A stretch of DNA of 64,000 nucleotides. Origin: Nemertoderma westbladi (lineage: Eukaryota; Xenacoelomorpha; Nemertodermatida; Nemertodermatidae). The position numbers and the translations under genes are program-made. Location of the stretch: assembly GCA_032718475.1 (NCBI GenBank), contig JAUCBJ010006938.1:62001-126000 (forward strand), in the 5' to 3' direction. Below the pieces are notes generated by a model. That model did not search any database and was not told the origin of the DNA. It worked only from the letters and a program-made list of their open reading frames with translations. Position 1 is the first letter of the stretch; each line of letters begins with the position of its first letter. This document shows, piece by piece, positions 27,117-38,053 of this stretch.

Positions 27117-29447
27117 ACCACTGTTAGCGCTTTTAGTACAATATGTTCTTCCAATCTCAATTGCATATATTTTGACTTGTTTAATACCTGTGCAGAGATT
27201 CTATGCATTTAGGGCTCCTTGACCACTGGACAATAAACGGGATTGCACTAGTGTACCTGTCAACAAGGACCGCTCACTGTGTCGATCACTTCCCTTTCCT
27301 TTCCTTCTCATGTATTGATTTGCTTTATAACTTATTTGGTTCGATACGGTATTTGATTATCTATTGTATTTAACTGAGATACTATACCGGGAGGGTGTGA
27401 CAACAAAGTATAACAAGTAAATGACTGACAAATTAATTCTGTAAGGGCTCAAGTTCGGTGTTTGTGTTTGCCTTTAGGGGAAACGTATAGTGACTTGTCT
27501 TTATGTATAATTATATGCATATTTATATCGCAATCAATTTATGACAACTCTCAATCGTGATACAATCAATAACAAGTGCTTTTCTTATATAATGGTCTGG
27601 TATATCGCCATATATTAATTATTTAGTAAATCAGAGATAAAACAATACACGAATCTAATACAATTGTCCAGATTATCACTGATACTTAATTGCAGAGACC
27701 CACCTGTTATGGCGCGTGTAAAACCTCCTTGATTACGTAATATTGGCGGTATATTAAACAATACGAGAGCAAATTGAGTTTAACGACAGAATATCAATTA
27801 ATAATAATAATTAACAAGGGAGATTACAAGACATAAGGACATTATACTAAGACATGTAATAAACACCGATTGTCAGTAATCTGACCAGTGCTTAAGAGCC
27901 TGCATGTGAAGGAAATTATTCTGCAGGACACAGATTACAAGTGCCTGAGTAGGCCAACCAACGAATATTTATACTAGGTGGGATAAATATTTCTCCATTT
28001 GACGCAACACCGCCGCGGCCGCTATGAGGGAGGTGAATACCGCGGCCGCTCCTAAAGCCGCAGGCCATCGCTAACTATATAGGTTAACTTGGGATTCTGG
28101 GGGACTTTTCGATGAAGGAACTGACCAAATTTTTTTATTTTCTCACCAGGGTAGCGGCTCGGAATTCTAAGATATTAGCAACTCTAAAATTATTAAATCT
28201 AACCCTTCGACGGACACGGCGGACAAAAAACCGTCATTTTTTCGACAATTTTAAAATTTTTTTGAAAGGCGCTCTACAGTGGCTCGAAAAAACCCTAGGT
28301 TATTGCTTAGCCGACGCCGGGATACGATAGAAGGGATTAATTAGTGAATTCGTTTTTTTTTTCAAAAAAGATTACCACGCCTTTTTTCCGAAAATGTCCG
28401 TCAAAGTTGAAAAAACGGACAAAATGACTTTGCGGGATCCGCTATAACTCGGCTAATATTAATCGTACGGGGACGAAAGTAACGCGGTTGGAAAGGGGAA
28501 GAGTGGTACTACCTTCGTATCGAATGGGGGTAAGATATTTATTAAAATTTCGGGTGGAAAAAGGGGCCTTAACTTTTTCCGTTTTTTCCATCTTTTTTAC
28601 ATAATTATTATTTCCAAAATTTTTAATTCGACAACGCTAGTAGGAATCTTCCAATTCTTTTTCGGAAAGCGTAGAAGACCACAGGGGCTACATTCCTATC
28701 GAATGGGGGTACAAAAAATATGTAGGCAAAGGGGTCCAAAAAGGGCCAGAAAATGATAAAAAGTTTATAACTAACAACTTTTTTATTTTTGTCTGTAGAA
28801 GGTTAAAGTACATTTTATACGGTTAATATCGATACGGGGATTCCAAATATTCGATTGGTTTTGCCGCGCAAACGATATTAAAAAAATGAGGGCCAAAATT
28901 ATAATTTCGCGCTTCAAACTTGCTTCGCAGGAAATCGTCTAGCTCGAAAACTACTTAACTTACGGGAGATTTGTTTGTACACAGACTTATAGTGCGTTAA
29001 ATTATCTATCTAACAGCGTTAATCACAGCGCCGGAGGTATTATAAAACTGGAGCGGCAGGCAATCGTGTGAAATATAATATTTATAAAAAGGGACGAAAA
29101 TTTTTTTTTTTTAACAAATCGCTATTCCATTATAATTTAGCGTATTGCGCCAAAAGTACCTGTAAAAAGTCTCAAATTAACTCCACTATCTTTTATCTTA
29201 ACATATATAATTAAATTTACGAATTTTAAGGGTCGAAAAATATCGCGTTATTTTGGCCCTTTTTTTAATTTTTTTGGGGCCAAAAAGAACCCCTTCTCAA
29301 AAGATTAAGAAAAAAATTACGGCAAAGAATATACCAATTTTATTGAATTTGGACCACCAGAACCGAAGTTAGAGCGATTTTAGTGAAAAAATAAAAATAA
29401 TTTTTTTTGCAAAAAAATTAAGAATGGTCAGAATTGGAATTGGTCAG

Positions 29448-29519
29448 AATTGGATTTCGAACCCGCGAACTTAGGTTTCATTAACGTGATTGATAACCAC
29501 TAGACTATGTGACCAAGTG
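29448..29519 (-). other. tRNA-like sequence
   Basis: On the minus strand the sequence has an A-box-like TAGTCTAGTGGTTA and a B-box-like CGGGTTCGAAATCC at the spacing of a tRNA of about 72 nt. Pairing of the acceptor stem is poor beyond four base pairs and the anticodon arm does not fold well, so it is a tRNA pseudogene or the head of a SINE, not a working tRNA. Confidence 0.45.
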
Positions 29520-30368
29520 AATTTGAAATTTTCGAGTCACTATTTTTAAACATAAATAACTTCGGTTCTACAGGGCCGTTTGATCTGAAACTTTTTTCAT
29601 TGGATAGAGAATATATCGTAGTGTGTGAAATAGGATAAAACTTGGGAAAAGACTTATGTGCACTTAGTGCAAAATGCACTTAAATAGTGAACATTTTTTC
29701 GATATTTCAAACACTATTATTTCCAGTTCTATTCATCGTAGAATGTTATTTTTTGGATTAAAATGTAGTTTGGAATGATTTCTAACTATAATCGTAACAT
29801 TTGTTTAACTTTTTATGTCTATAAAGTGACTTAAAATGTCCATGAATATGGTCCAAAATCGCAAATCCAGATTTATTAAATTGGATTTTTGACACTTTTA
29901 GCGACTGACACTTGATCATACACCATCGTAGATCGGTAGAGGATAAACATAAGTTTGTTAAATAAGAGCCACCATTACGATCTGCTAAAGTGCATTTGTA
30001 CAAATAAGTGTGCAAAAGTGCAAATTTTTTAATAAGGTCAAATTATATAGTATTGGGTTCTTTTCTTTGCAGATACTTTATTTTCATATTAATATGTTGT
30101 TTGAACCTTACTGAGCGCATTAGGGGATATGCGTACAAATAACCGGCCCTTATGAGGCTTCGATTGGGTAAATTAATAAAACATAAGTTTGTATAGTATA
30201 ATATTCTAAAAACCAGTGTGATATTAAATGCACTTTAAATAATAAATAGAAATCAAATAACAATTGAACCACACAATTAAAAACTCGCACAATTTTGTAC
30301 TTATTATATCGCTTCAAATTAATTCAACAGTGGATATTTGGGGGAAGGGGGAAGTTACAGTGTGCATT

Positions 30369-30420
30369 CGGGGGAAGTTTGGTGAACTGCATTTATGCAG
30401 TGAATCCAAACTTCCCCCTT
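30369..30420. other. Long hairpin
   Basis: GGGGGAAGTTTGG and CCAAACTTCCCCC form the outer stem and ACTGCA/TGCAGT the inner stem around a 4-base loop. A shortened copy of the left arm ('gggggaagtt') lies 25 bp upstream. It may be a small palindromic repeat. Confidence 0.8.
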
Positions 30421-31120
30421 TGAGATATCATATACTTAAGACATGCTAGGGTGACGGGGAAATATTTGTTACTGTCACACTTTGCTTCCATTTATCCTAT
30501 CCTTTATTATTACCCCAGTCAGATAAGAGATAATAAATCAGTAAAAACTAAACTAAACTGTCTTTCATGCAAACAAATTTCTAACAAAGACGGGTGAATG
30601 ACCATGACCATGGAAATAATTTTAAATATAATTGTATATCAACTATTTGGGGAGGCTTCCAAGTTAAACCCGAAAACAATTATTTTGTTACATATATAGT
30701 AAATAACGTTGTATGTTCTTCTTCCTCTCATAATAAAATATAAATGAAATATCTCAGATCGCTATGCCCTGTAACATTTCACAACCAAAATATTTAAGTG
30801 TGAAAAGTGTAGGCCTACCACACTCCGCCCAAACAACCGCAAACGCATAGCCAACAAATTTAACAAAAGGTTACATACATGTTGGGTTCATGACGAGATG
30901 AGTGAAAATTGATCGCGTAATATAAAGTAAAAAACGGGCTGGCTCTCCTCCACTTTCTTACCCAATGGATATGTTGTTGTAATAATCTAATATTGGGGCG
31001 GCTTTCTCTCGGTATAGTTAATAGAATAATTTGGACCAATAAGACATCACGTATTCCATTGGGGCAATAAGACATCACGTATTCCGTTGAGGCTTACAGA
31101 GCCTCTGAGACTACAGAGCC

Positions 31121-31146
31121 TCAACCATCTACAGATGGTTGAGGAT
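31121..31146. other. Perfect 11-bp hairpin
   Basis: CCTCAACCATC, TACA, GATGGTTGAGG. Just upstream, two related copies of 'caataagacatcacgtattcc' (31037 and 31066) form a 29-bp direct repeat. Confidence 0.8.
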
Positions 31147-31327
31147 TGAATAGATTAGTTCGAATATATGTATAATAGCACTAGATGGCGTAAGAACCTT
31201 TACTAGAGAATAATTTGTTAGGAATAATTATTATGACACCGTAACTGGTCCTTTATCAATAAAAATATCGTTTTTGAGTAAAATAAGTAATTTTAAAGGC
31301 AGGATGTATAACTGCAGGAACAACCAC

Positions 31328-32495
31328 TGATGTGCCGTATATCCGTTGTGTATTCAGCAATAAGCGAGAGGTGATGAGTCAGGTGTGGTGAGCGGTTGGA
31401 ATCACTGGAGAAGGCAAAAACGAGGGGTTTATGGTCGGTATAAACCGTCTGTTGCTTGCCTTCTACATAGTGGCTGAAATGGCGGATGGCCTCATAGATT
31501 GCAAGCAGTTCCTTGTCGAAAGTGCTATAGTTTTTTTCTGCGGCTGAAAGCTTTCGCAAGAAAAAACTTATTGGCTTGCAGGTGCCCTCCTGAAATTGGG
31601 CAAGCTCCGCACTGACACCGTTGTTAGAGGCATCAACAGTGACTGATGTGGGTACGGATGGGTCAGGGTGGTGGAGCAGTGTGGCATCTGCTAGGGCAGA
31701 CTTGGCTGCCACAAAAGCCTCATTGCAGGCGTAGTTCAAGGTTATGGACTGTCCCTTTCCAGCAGTGGCCTCGTGGAGTGGGTTCAGCTTGGAAGCGAGG
31801 CGTGACATGAACCGACGGTATAAATTTATCATACCGAGGAAATGCTTGAGCTCAAGCTTCGAGGTGGGGATGGGGACATTGATGATGGCATCGACACGGG
31901 ATGTGAGTGGAGAGATTCCAGTGGTAGAGACGAAGTGGCCGAGGTATTGCAGCTCCAACTCCCCGAAGAGGCTCTTGCAGCCATTTTCAGCAAGCAGACG
32001 GAATACCTGGCACAGGTGCTCAGCATGCTCCTCGGCTGTGCTGCTCGAAACAAGGATGTCGTCAAAGTAGACGAAAATGTAATCAATGCCTTGCAATATG
32101 CCATCCATCAGCCGTTGGAATGCTTGTGCTGCATTCTTTAGGCAAAGGGGCATGCGTAAGAACACAAGGCATGGGACCGAAAGGCGTGATGATGGCAGTC
32201 TTGGTAATAGCATCAGCATGCATGGGGATATGGTGGAAACCCCAGACGAGGTCAATGACAGAGAAGAAACGCTTACCTGCAAGGTTATTGTTGAAATCCT
32301 GCAGGTGGGGAAGCGGGTAGTGGTCATCGATGGTAATGTCATTAAGGCACCTGTAGTCACCACATGGTCGCCATCAACCACTAGGTTTCGGGGCGATGTG
32401 GAGAGACAATGACTATGGCGAGGCAGAGTGGCGGGCAATGCTGAGGCATTCCATCTCATCAAATTCCGCCTTGGCGATGGCCAATTTCTCACCAT
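31328..32495 (-). pseudogene. Gypsy-1 reverse transcriptase and RNase H
   Basis: From about 32150 to 31328 the frame is open and reads LKNAAQAFQRLMDGILQG, IFVYFDDILVSSST (YFDD catalytic box), GHFVSTTGISPLTSRVDAI, FLGMINLYRRFMS, then RNase H with VTVDASNNGVSAELAQF, FDKELLAIYEAIRHF, YTDHKPLVFAF and DIRHISG, where the 4.2-kb insert begins. The first third of the RT (32495-32150) is out of frame through at least one indel. Compared with Gypsy-2 all later motifs are present. Confidence 0.85.
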
Positions 32496-33175
32496 AGAGC
32501 GCGCGCATGTACTGGTGGGGCCTCAGTGACAATGTGGTGCTCTGTGTTGTGCCTGACAGGGTCATCCGGCCAGAAACAAGGAACAAGTAGTTCTGGGAAA
32601 TCATCCAGTATAGCCTTGAAACAGGAGCGGACAGGATGAAGTCCAATGACTTGAGTTGGGCGGGCCGCCTTGGCGGGGATTGGCTGGAGATGGTCAATAC
32701 TGAGGAGTTGGCGGCCAGCAAGGTCGATGGCAAGGCGATTAGTTATAAAAAAATCTGCACCTAGGATGGGCTGTGTTACCTCTGCAATCCAGAAGCTCTG
32801 GACAAAAGTACGGTTGTTTCCGAGTATGAGGGAGATATCCCGTTTGCTATATATGCAGATAATTGAACAATTTGCAGCAATGAGGTGCGCAGAGTGAGTA
32901 CCATGGTGGTCATTGGTGGAGGCTGGGTAAACGCTCTCATCAGCACCAGAGTCAACAAGAAACGTGCAGCCAGATCGCCAGGCCCACACCGTCGTGGCCC
33001 CGCTCTTCATGGTGAGGGCATTATAGAAAGTCTTAGAAACATGCAATGACAATGAAAGCGATGTGGAAAACATGGGCGAGGGAGATGGGCCGACCGCTGC
33101 CACTAGCGGCCAGCCAATGCATTTTCCACAGCCAGTTTGGGTGTTTTGGCTGGCAGTAGGTGGGCCATGGGACAC
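32489..33175 (-). pseudogene. Gypsy-1 protease and RT N-terminus
   Basis: The frame has CTFLVDSGADESVYPAS (D-S-G catalytic triplet), PILGADFFITNRLAIDL (second conserved protease segment) and a linker toward RT ending TEAPPVHARALW. The N-terminal part of this frame is low in similarity to Gypsy-2, and the link with gag needs a frameshift near 33180. Confidence 0.75.
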
Positions 33176-33180
33176 CTGTC

Positions 33181-33872
33181 TCAGTCGCAGTTGCGGGCCT
33201 TATCACCAAAACGGCTGTGGAAATAGCAAAGGTTCTTCTGTATCTGCTGAGGTTGGCGGGTGGCAGCAGCGACAGAACCGGTGTTGAACTGGCCAGCCTG
33301 CACAATCCGGTCAGCTTCCCTGGCCAGGTCGTCAAGGTCAGCTGTAGCTGAGTCAGCGAGGACATGATGGACATCAATGGGAAGTTGGGCTAAGAAAAGT
33401 GCGTGAAAAATCGTTTCCGGATCAGCGTTAAGTCCCTTCATGCGATGCAGCAGTGCGGAATGTAGGCGGTCGCCTAGTCCATGAAGGTTGATCAGTTCAT
33501 TGTCCTTAACAGCTTGCGTTTTACCAAATGCTTCAATTAGTGCAGTCTTCAGGGCATCGTAGCGGCCAATGGCGGGTGGGTTGAGGAGCAGTACACGGAC
33601 TTCGACTGCGGTTGATTTGTCAAGTGCAGAAACAACATGGTTGAACTTAGTCTGGTCAGCAGTGATGGCAGGCGCACGGGAGGCAAACCCCAGTTTGCCT
33701 GCACAAACCATACCTCCGGGTCAGCTGTCCAGAAAACAGGCAGTTTTAGTGCAACGGCTGTAACATGCGGTCCAGTAAGGCTTGAAGTACCTGCGCTGCT
33801 AGGAGCTACCTGGTTGGCGAGAGTTTTGGCGAGTGTGTCGAACTGCTCCTCAGTAAGGACTGGTTGGGCCAT
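33181..33872 (-). pseudogene. Gypsy-1 gag
   Basis: Two overlapping frames. From 33872: MAQPVLTEEQFDTLAKTLAN to LPVFWTADPEVWFVQ. A one-base shift near 33710 leads to the second frame: ITADQTKFNHVVSALDK, VRVLLLNPPAIGRYDALK, ETIFHALFLAQLPIDVH and a final CYFHSRFGDKARNC (a C-x2-H-like knuckle relic: the family has CYFH-x5-A-x2-C). It is the capsid-type structural protein of the element. The Gypsy-2 gag is the intact counterpart. Confidence 0.85.
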
Positions 33873-33914
33873 AGTGCGGTTGCGAAACGTTCAGTTAGAG
33901 TCTTGGTCAGCAAT

Positions 33915-34071
33915 TGTGGGGCGAGGATAATCCAACATAAAAAATCCTTGCACATAAATAATATAATATAATGTCAGAAAAATCTACTGACTAACAGACA
34001 GCACAGTGCAGTATAATTACTGAATTATCAGAGAGGCGCAGAAGACTGTTAGGTCCTTTTGGGGCGCCACA
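33915..34071 (-). repeat. Gypsy-1 5' LTR
   Basis: 157 bp, TGTGGCGCCCC...CCCCACA on the minus strand, the longer of the two copies. Outside it lies the target duplication CCAT (34072-34075). Confidence 0.9.
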
Positions 34072-34294
34072 CCATGATTCCAAGTAGCAGAAGTCATCCA
34101 TGTGCTCAAGCAAGCCATCGCTGGAGCTTGTGCACTTACGATCAGACATTTCTTGGGGGCTGTCATGGTTGACTGTCATGATTTTGGTCTTCCTGGAGTA
34201 TGCAAAAAGACCAACACGAGAAGCAACCTGATCCAATGTGCAGAGGACACTCTTTGTACTACTAGGATCGGCATGCTGCATTGCAGCTGCATTT
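34072..34294 (-). pseudogene. RTE-like fragment, copy A (5' half)
   Basis: It encodes VGLFAYSRKTKIMTVNHDS and LEHMDDFCYLESW, matching copy B (VGLFINSRKTKILTVN; LIEHVDDFCYLGSW). It is the continuation of 25478-25681, separated by the Gypsy-1 insertion. Copy A is 5'-truncated here and directly abuts the 3' end of copy B. Confidence 0.8.
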
Positions 34295-36262
34295 TTAAGA
34301 ATGCTGTGCCGGCTTGTCAACAAAATTGCACCGCCACAACTCCCTATCACCCATGACATTTGCTAGATCATCCGCATCTTCAAGGCTAGTGTCCTTTAAG
34401 ATGCGTTTCAAGAAAGTCATGGGCTGTCCACCATGCTTATTCACTCCATGAGGCTGCCAAAGTACAAGATTATGCACTGGCTGGTCCTCATGGCGAAAGC
34501 AATGTCCTGCAAAGTGGAGGCGATTTTGTTCTAGTGTCAAGCTTGGGGGAACCAATGAGTCACCTCCAATGTTATATAGTGTCTGGTTGGAGATGTGTGC
34601 ATTGTACTTGACACAATGAACCCGGCGTAGCATTCTTGTGAATGTGCCATCCAGAGATTTGGTGTCCTCAGCAGTTAGAGCCCAGCATGGACTCCCGTAG
34701 AGGAGTACTGGAACTACTGCTGCTCTAAATAATCGGACCTTAAGTTTCCGATTAATTCTCGGTGACTTCCAAATCCTGGAAAGCCTATTCAAAGCTGCCC
34801 ATGCCTTTCCCTTACGTATTCGAAGGTCCTCACCTGACTTCCGGATCCATGATCCCAGGTAACAGAAGTCGTCCACATGCTCAATCAAGCATACCATCCT
34901 TTGAGCTTATGCTCATCCGATCAGAGACTTGCTGAGGACTTTCAAAGTTAACTGTCAAAATTTTGGTCTTTCTGGAGTTAATAAAAAGACCAACACTAGA
35001 ATCAGCATGTTCTAATGAGCTGAGGAGCCGTTGGGCTCCCTCTAATGATTCTGAGAGTACTCCTAAGTCATCAGCAAAGTCAAGATCAGTTAGGTACTTG
35101 GCAGGATTTCCTCGACTTCTGGAGCCAGTAGGCGGAGTTATTATCACCCCATCATCATTATGATGATCTAAGGACATGCGTAGAACCACAATAATGAACA
35201 AGAATGGTGCAAGTGTGTCTCCTTGGAGGACGCCCCATAACACTTCAAATGGTTCTGTGTCACCGTCAACAGTAGACACAAATGTTGTCGAACCATCGTA
35301 TACTGATCTGATTGCTGCAATAATTTCATCAGGAATCCCATATAATGAAAGTATGCTGAACATACGTGAGCGAGAGACTGAATCAAAGGCCTTGAAGAAG
35401 TCAACAAAGATAACAGCCAGATGCCTGTCTTTCTTTTTTGATAATTCTTCAATTATCCTTCTAAGTGCCAAAATGGGCTCCATGGTCCCACGATCTTTAC
35501 GGAACCCATTCTGATTTCCACGGAGCAGTCTCTCAATGGGATCCCTGATGCGATTTAATAGAATCCTATTGTATAGCTTTGCAGCAATCGAGATCAATGA
35601 GATTCCCCGAAAAGAACCATAGAGTGTTAGGTTGCCCTTCTTGGGAACTGGCACCAACTTATTTGTTTTCATTTCTTGCGGGACTCTTGTTGTTCGGTAC
35701 ATGTCTACTACGATGGGATAGATGAGCTTTAAACACTCAGGTATTTTAAAGACCTCAGGGGGAACACCATCTACTCCACTGACACGATTGGTCTTAATGC
35801 TCTTTGCAGCAGCCTTCACTTCTGCAAATGAGATACAGCCAATAGGAATATCTGGGAGTACAGACTCAGACACTTTTACTTCTATAAAGTTATCAGGCAA
35901 TACCCTGTCATTATTGAGGAGCTTTTCAAAGTGGGCTTTCCAACCATTGAGGTGATCGGCTGGTGATTCAGCCTTAACCTTGGTGGTTGGTTGGCTTTTC
36001 CGCCCAGTAAGCAAATTGATCGATTTCCATGCCTGGAATGATTGCCTGCTGTCGTCAGCATCATTGATGGCATCAACCTGTTGGTTTATTAGCTCCTGTA
36101 GATTAACAGAGTACTGCCTGTTCAGGGACCTAGATGCAGCCTTAAATGCATTCTTGGCCACTGTAGTCTGTTTGAGTCGGGACTCTTTCTGCGCCTTATG
36201 AAGGTCATTTCGGCACTTCTGAATTTTGTTGTCAGTCCAGGGGGCCCTTTTCCTGTTTCGAG
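34295..36262 (-). pseudogene. RTE-like non-LTR retrotransposon, copy B: reverse transcriptase
   Basis: From 36262 (KRAPWTDNKIQKCRND) to 34881 one frame runs through SFAEVKAAAKSIKTNRVSG-VDGVPPEVFK, FRGISLISIAAKLYNRILL, NQNGFRKDRGTMEPI, AVIFVDFFKAFDSVSRSRM (motif A), GVLQGDTLAPFLF (motif B), DLDFADDLGVLSESL (motif C). A one-base shift near 34890 leads to 34897-34295: DDFCYLGSWI, IRKGKAWAALNRL, VLLYGSPCWALTAED, LRFAGH-like LHFAGHCFRHEDQP and a final DRELWRCNFVD. This C-terminus is typical of RTE-type elements. The endonuclease half upstream is missing (5' truncation, usual for non-LTR elements). Only one frameshift is seen. Confidence 0.85.
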
Positions 36263-36808
36263 GGTATACAGGAACCGTTCAACATTCTTTGTGGCCAAGG
36301 TTCACTGTCGTAATTATGGTCTTCTTAGAGTAAAAAGACCAAGACCAACAGAACAACGGGGACCTATAACAATGTTTGATGAAGTACACAGGGCTGGAGT
36401 TTTACTAAACCACACATATGTCATGACAGAGCTAATGAATGTGCTTGATGGCTGGGGCCTGTTATGTCACCCCTATTTAACCCCCTATTTCACCCCCTAT
36501 TAAACAGCGAGGATGTTGAAAGGAGTATCAGTCGTTTGTGACAAGGATGTGGATGGATTAATACCAGAAAGCATCTTCTCGAACAGGAGCTTAATACTTC
36601 AACATGGTGATGCGGGAAGTGATGAAAGTATCCAGTAGAAGTTTAATGGCTGATGGATTTTCTTTTTGCAACTCATCGATGATTCCATCTTTCATTCATC
36701 ACATTTAATTTCATCATCGTGGCTATTAAGTTTTAGAAGTATATCAGCTAATTCAGCCTTGCGATACTGGTAAAGTTTATAGACATGTTGTACTGTAGAT
36801 ACTGTTTC
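36263..36808. other. Unassigned stretch between RTE fragment and SINEs
   Basis: A 101-codon plus-strand ORF (36198-36503) overlaps the RTE fragment and has no motif I know. 'ccccctatt' repeats are present near 36470-36500. Nothing else can be supported. Confidence 0.4.
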
Positions 36809-37024
36809 AAATATACAATGTAAATAGGACAATATGATAATGCTCTCCAAAGCGAAAAATATCAACCGGCCCTATTAGGGCTCGAACCCGGTACCTAGGT
36901 TTCAAACTTCTGATTATCATCAGCCGGGTGAGTGTACTGAGCTACCAGACCGGATGATTATTTCGCTGTGGAGTGGGAGATCACATTTAGGCCAACTAAT
37001 CACTCAAAGGAAAGTACAAGTTCG
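36809..37024 (-). repeat. tRNA-derived SINE, copy 1
   Basis: On the minus strand 36956-36866 reads as a tRNA-like head: A box TGGTAGCTCAGT, B box GGGTTCGAGCCC, and ends that pair (CCGGTCT with the GGGCCGG side). The tail includes 'cgctttggagagcattatca' and 'attgtcctatttacattg'. Two further copies follow at 37136-37389 and 37369-37622. RNA polymerase III transcription from the A/B boxes is the usual mode for such elements. Confidence 0.75.
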
Positions 37025-37135
37025 TTATTCCCGTGCTCTGCCAGAAATGGCAACCATGCCTCAAAGAATAACTATTATACAGTGTTGTAGAAACCACTGT
37101 AACCCCGTATGCCTGGCCCAGGCTGTTAATTAATA

Positions 37136-37622
37136 ATAATAAGTGAATTGTTGTGGGGAGAGTGACGCGGTGTATTAAATATACAATGTAAATAGGACAA
37201 TATGATAATGCTCTCCAAAGCGAAAAATATCAACCGGCCCTATTGGGGCTCGAACCCGGTACCTATGTTTCAAACTTCTGGTTATCATCAGCCTGGTGAG
37301 TGTACTGAGATACCAGACCGGATGAATATTTCGCTGTGGAGTGGGAGATCACATTTAGGCCAACTAATACTTGTACTTTCCTTTGAGTGATTAGTTGGCC
37401 TAAATGTGATCTCCCACTCCACAGCGAAATATTCATCCGGTCTGGTAGCTCAGTACACTCACCCGCCTGATGATAACCAGAAGTTTGAAACCTAGGTACC
37501 GGGTTCGAGCCCCAATAGGGCGGGTTGATATTTTTCGCTTTGGAGAGCATTATCATATTGTCCTATTTACATTGTATATTTAATACACCGCGTCACTCAC
37601 CCCACAACAATTCACTTATTAT
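37136..37622. repeat. Pair of tRNA-derived SINEs as a large palindrome
   Basis: Copy 2 (37136-37368, minus) and copy 3 (37390-37622, plus) are reverse complements over about 230 bp with a 21-bp spacer (37369-37389) that also belongs to the SINE end (the same 21 bp, reversed, stands at the right end of copy 1). Each arm has the tRNA-like head; B boxes lie near 37250 and 37500. The arms differ at only a few bases. Confidence 0.85.
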
Positions 37623-38053
37623 TTGTAATTACTGTTTGGGTCACCAATATGTAAGGTGCTACTCAAGCTTGAAATTCGAAAAAGAAGTTGTATTAATATT
37701 GCCGAAACAATTATCTATTAATCAGAGTAAAATTACTAACTGATTGGTTATCTTCTTTCCCTAACCCCTATCAAGTGTTGCACTACAGTATATACAGATG
37801 AATTACCCTTCTCCAGAACATACACAAAAGATTAAACCAAAATAATTATTTAGCAAGCAATATGCAATTAACAATTAGTCCGAATTGCACAACATAAAAT
37901 CGTATACTATGTAACCTTGACTTATGTTTGAAATTAAATTAAAAATAAATTTTTATTATATATTTTAAGATCAATGCCTTTAATATAAATAATTAAAAAT
38001 ATATTTTAATATAATTTAATAAATAGCCAGTGACTAAATATATAAATACAATA
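37623..38053. other. Upstream region of the PAN/EGF-type gene
   Basis: AT-rich, no ORF. An acceptor-like 'aatagccag' at 38022-38030 could precede a 5' UTR exon; otherwise the promoter is here. No TATA box could be told apart from the general AT-richness. Confidence 0.35.

Larger units (their letters stand above)
27122..31322. mobile_element. Unclassified 4.2-kb insertion inside Gypsy-1
   Basis: The flanking duplication ACCAC is at 27117-27121 and 31323-31327. The insert starts TGTTAGCGC and ends GCAGGAACA, so the termini are 5'-TGTT...AACA. Removing it with one ACCAC restores the RNase H frame of Gypsy-1 with exactly the spacing of Gypsy-2 (RHISG then K-G-N against RHING then S-D-N). Such ends and a 5-bp duplication fit an LTR-class element, but I find no direct repeats at the two ends and no ORF over 80 codons. 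Inside there are poly-T/poly-A rich non-coding blocks, a tRNA-like sequence (29448-29519), two CCGCGGCCGCT words (28015-28055) and hairpins. Confidence 0.7.
25682..34071 (-). mobile_element. Gypsy-1: Ty3/Gypsy LTR element (8.4 kb including a 4.2-kb insert)
   Basis: The ends are LTRs beginning TGTGGCGCCCC and ending CCCCACA on the minus strand. The target duplication CCAT is at 25678-25681 and 34072-34075. Minus-strand order: gag (33872-33181), protease (33175-32489), RT and RNase H (32495-31328), integrase (27116-25789). A purine-rich tract lies just before the 3' LTR (complement of 25789-25801). An unclassified insert (27122-31322) splits RNase H from integrase. The protein type (gag with LPVFWTADPEVWF) matches a widespread invertebrate Gypsy group. 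Several frameshifts make it inactive. Confidence 0.9.

Noticed and set aside
28112-28330. 72-codon ORF, Lys/Phe/Leu-rich
   Set aside because: Composition simply reflects A/T runs; no start context or similarity.
29448-29519. Functional tRNA gene
   Set aside because: A and B boxes are present but the acceptor and anticodon stems do not pair properly.
27122-31322. Complete LTR retrotransposon inside Gypsy-1
   Set aside because: TG...CA ends and 5-bp duplication fit, but comparison of the two ends shows no direct LTR repeat and no pol ORF.
36198-36503. 101-codon plus-strand ORF
   Set aside because: Overlaps the RTE-like RT on the other strand for its first part and has no known motif in the rest.
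38030-38053. GTG start 24 bases before the ATG of the PAN/EGF gene
   Set aside because: Adds eight polar residues in front of a good signal peptide; the ATG at 38054 is the natural start.
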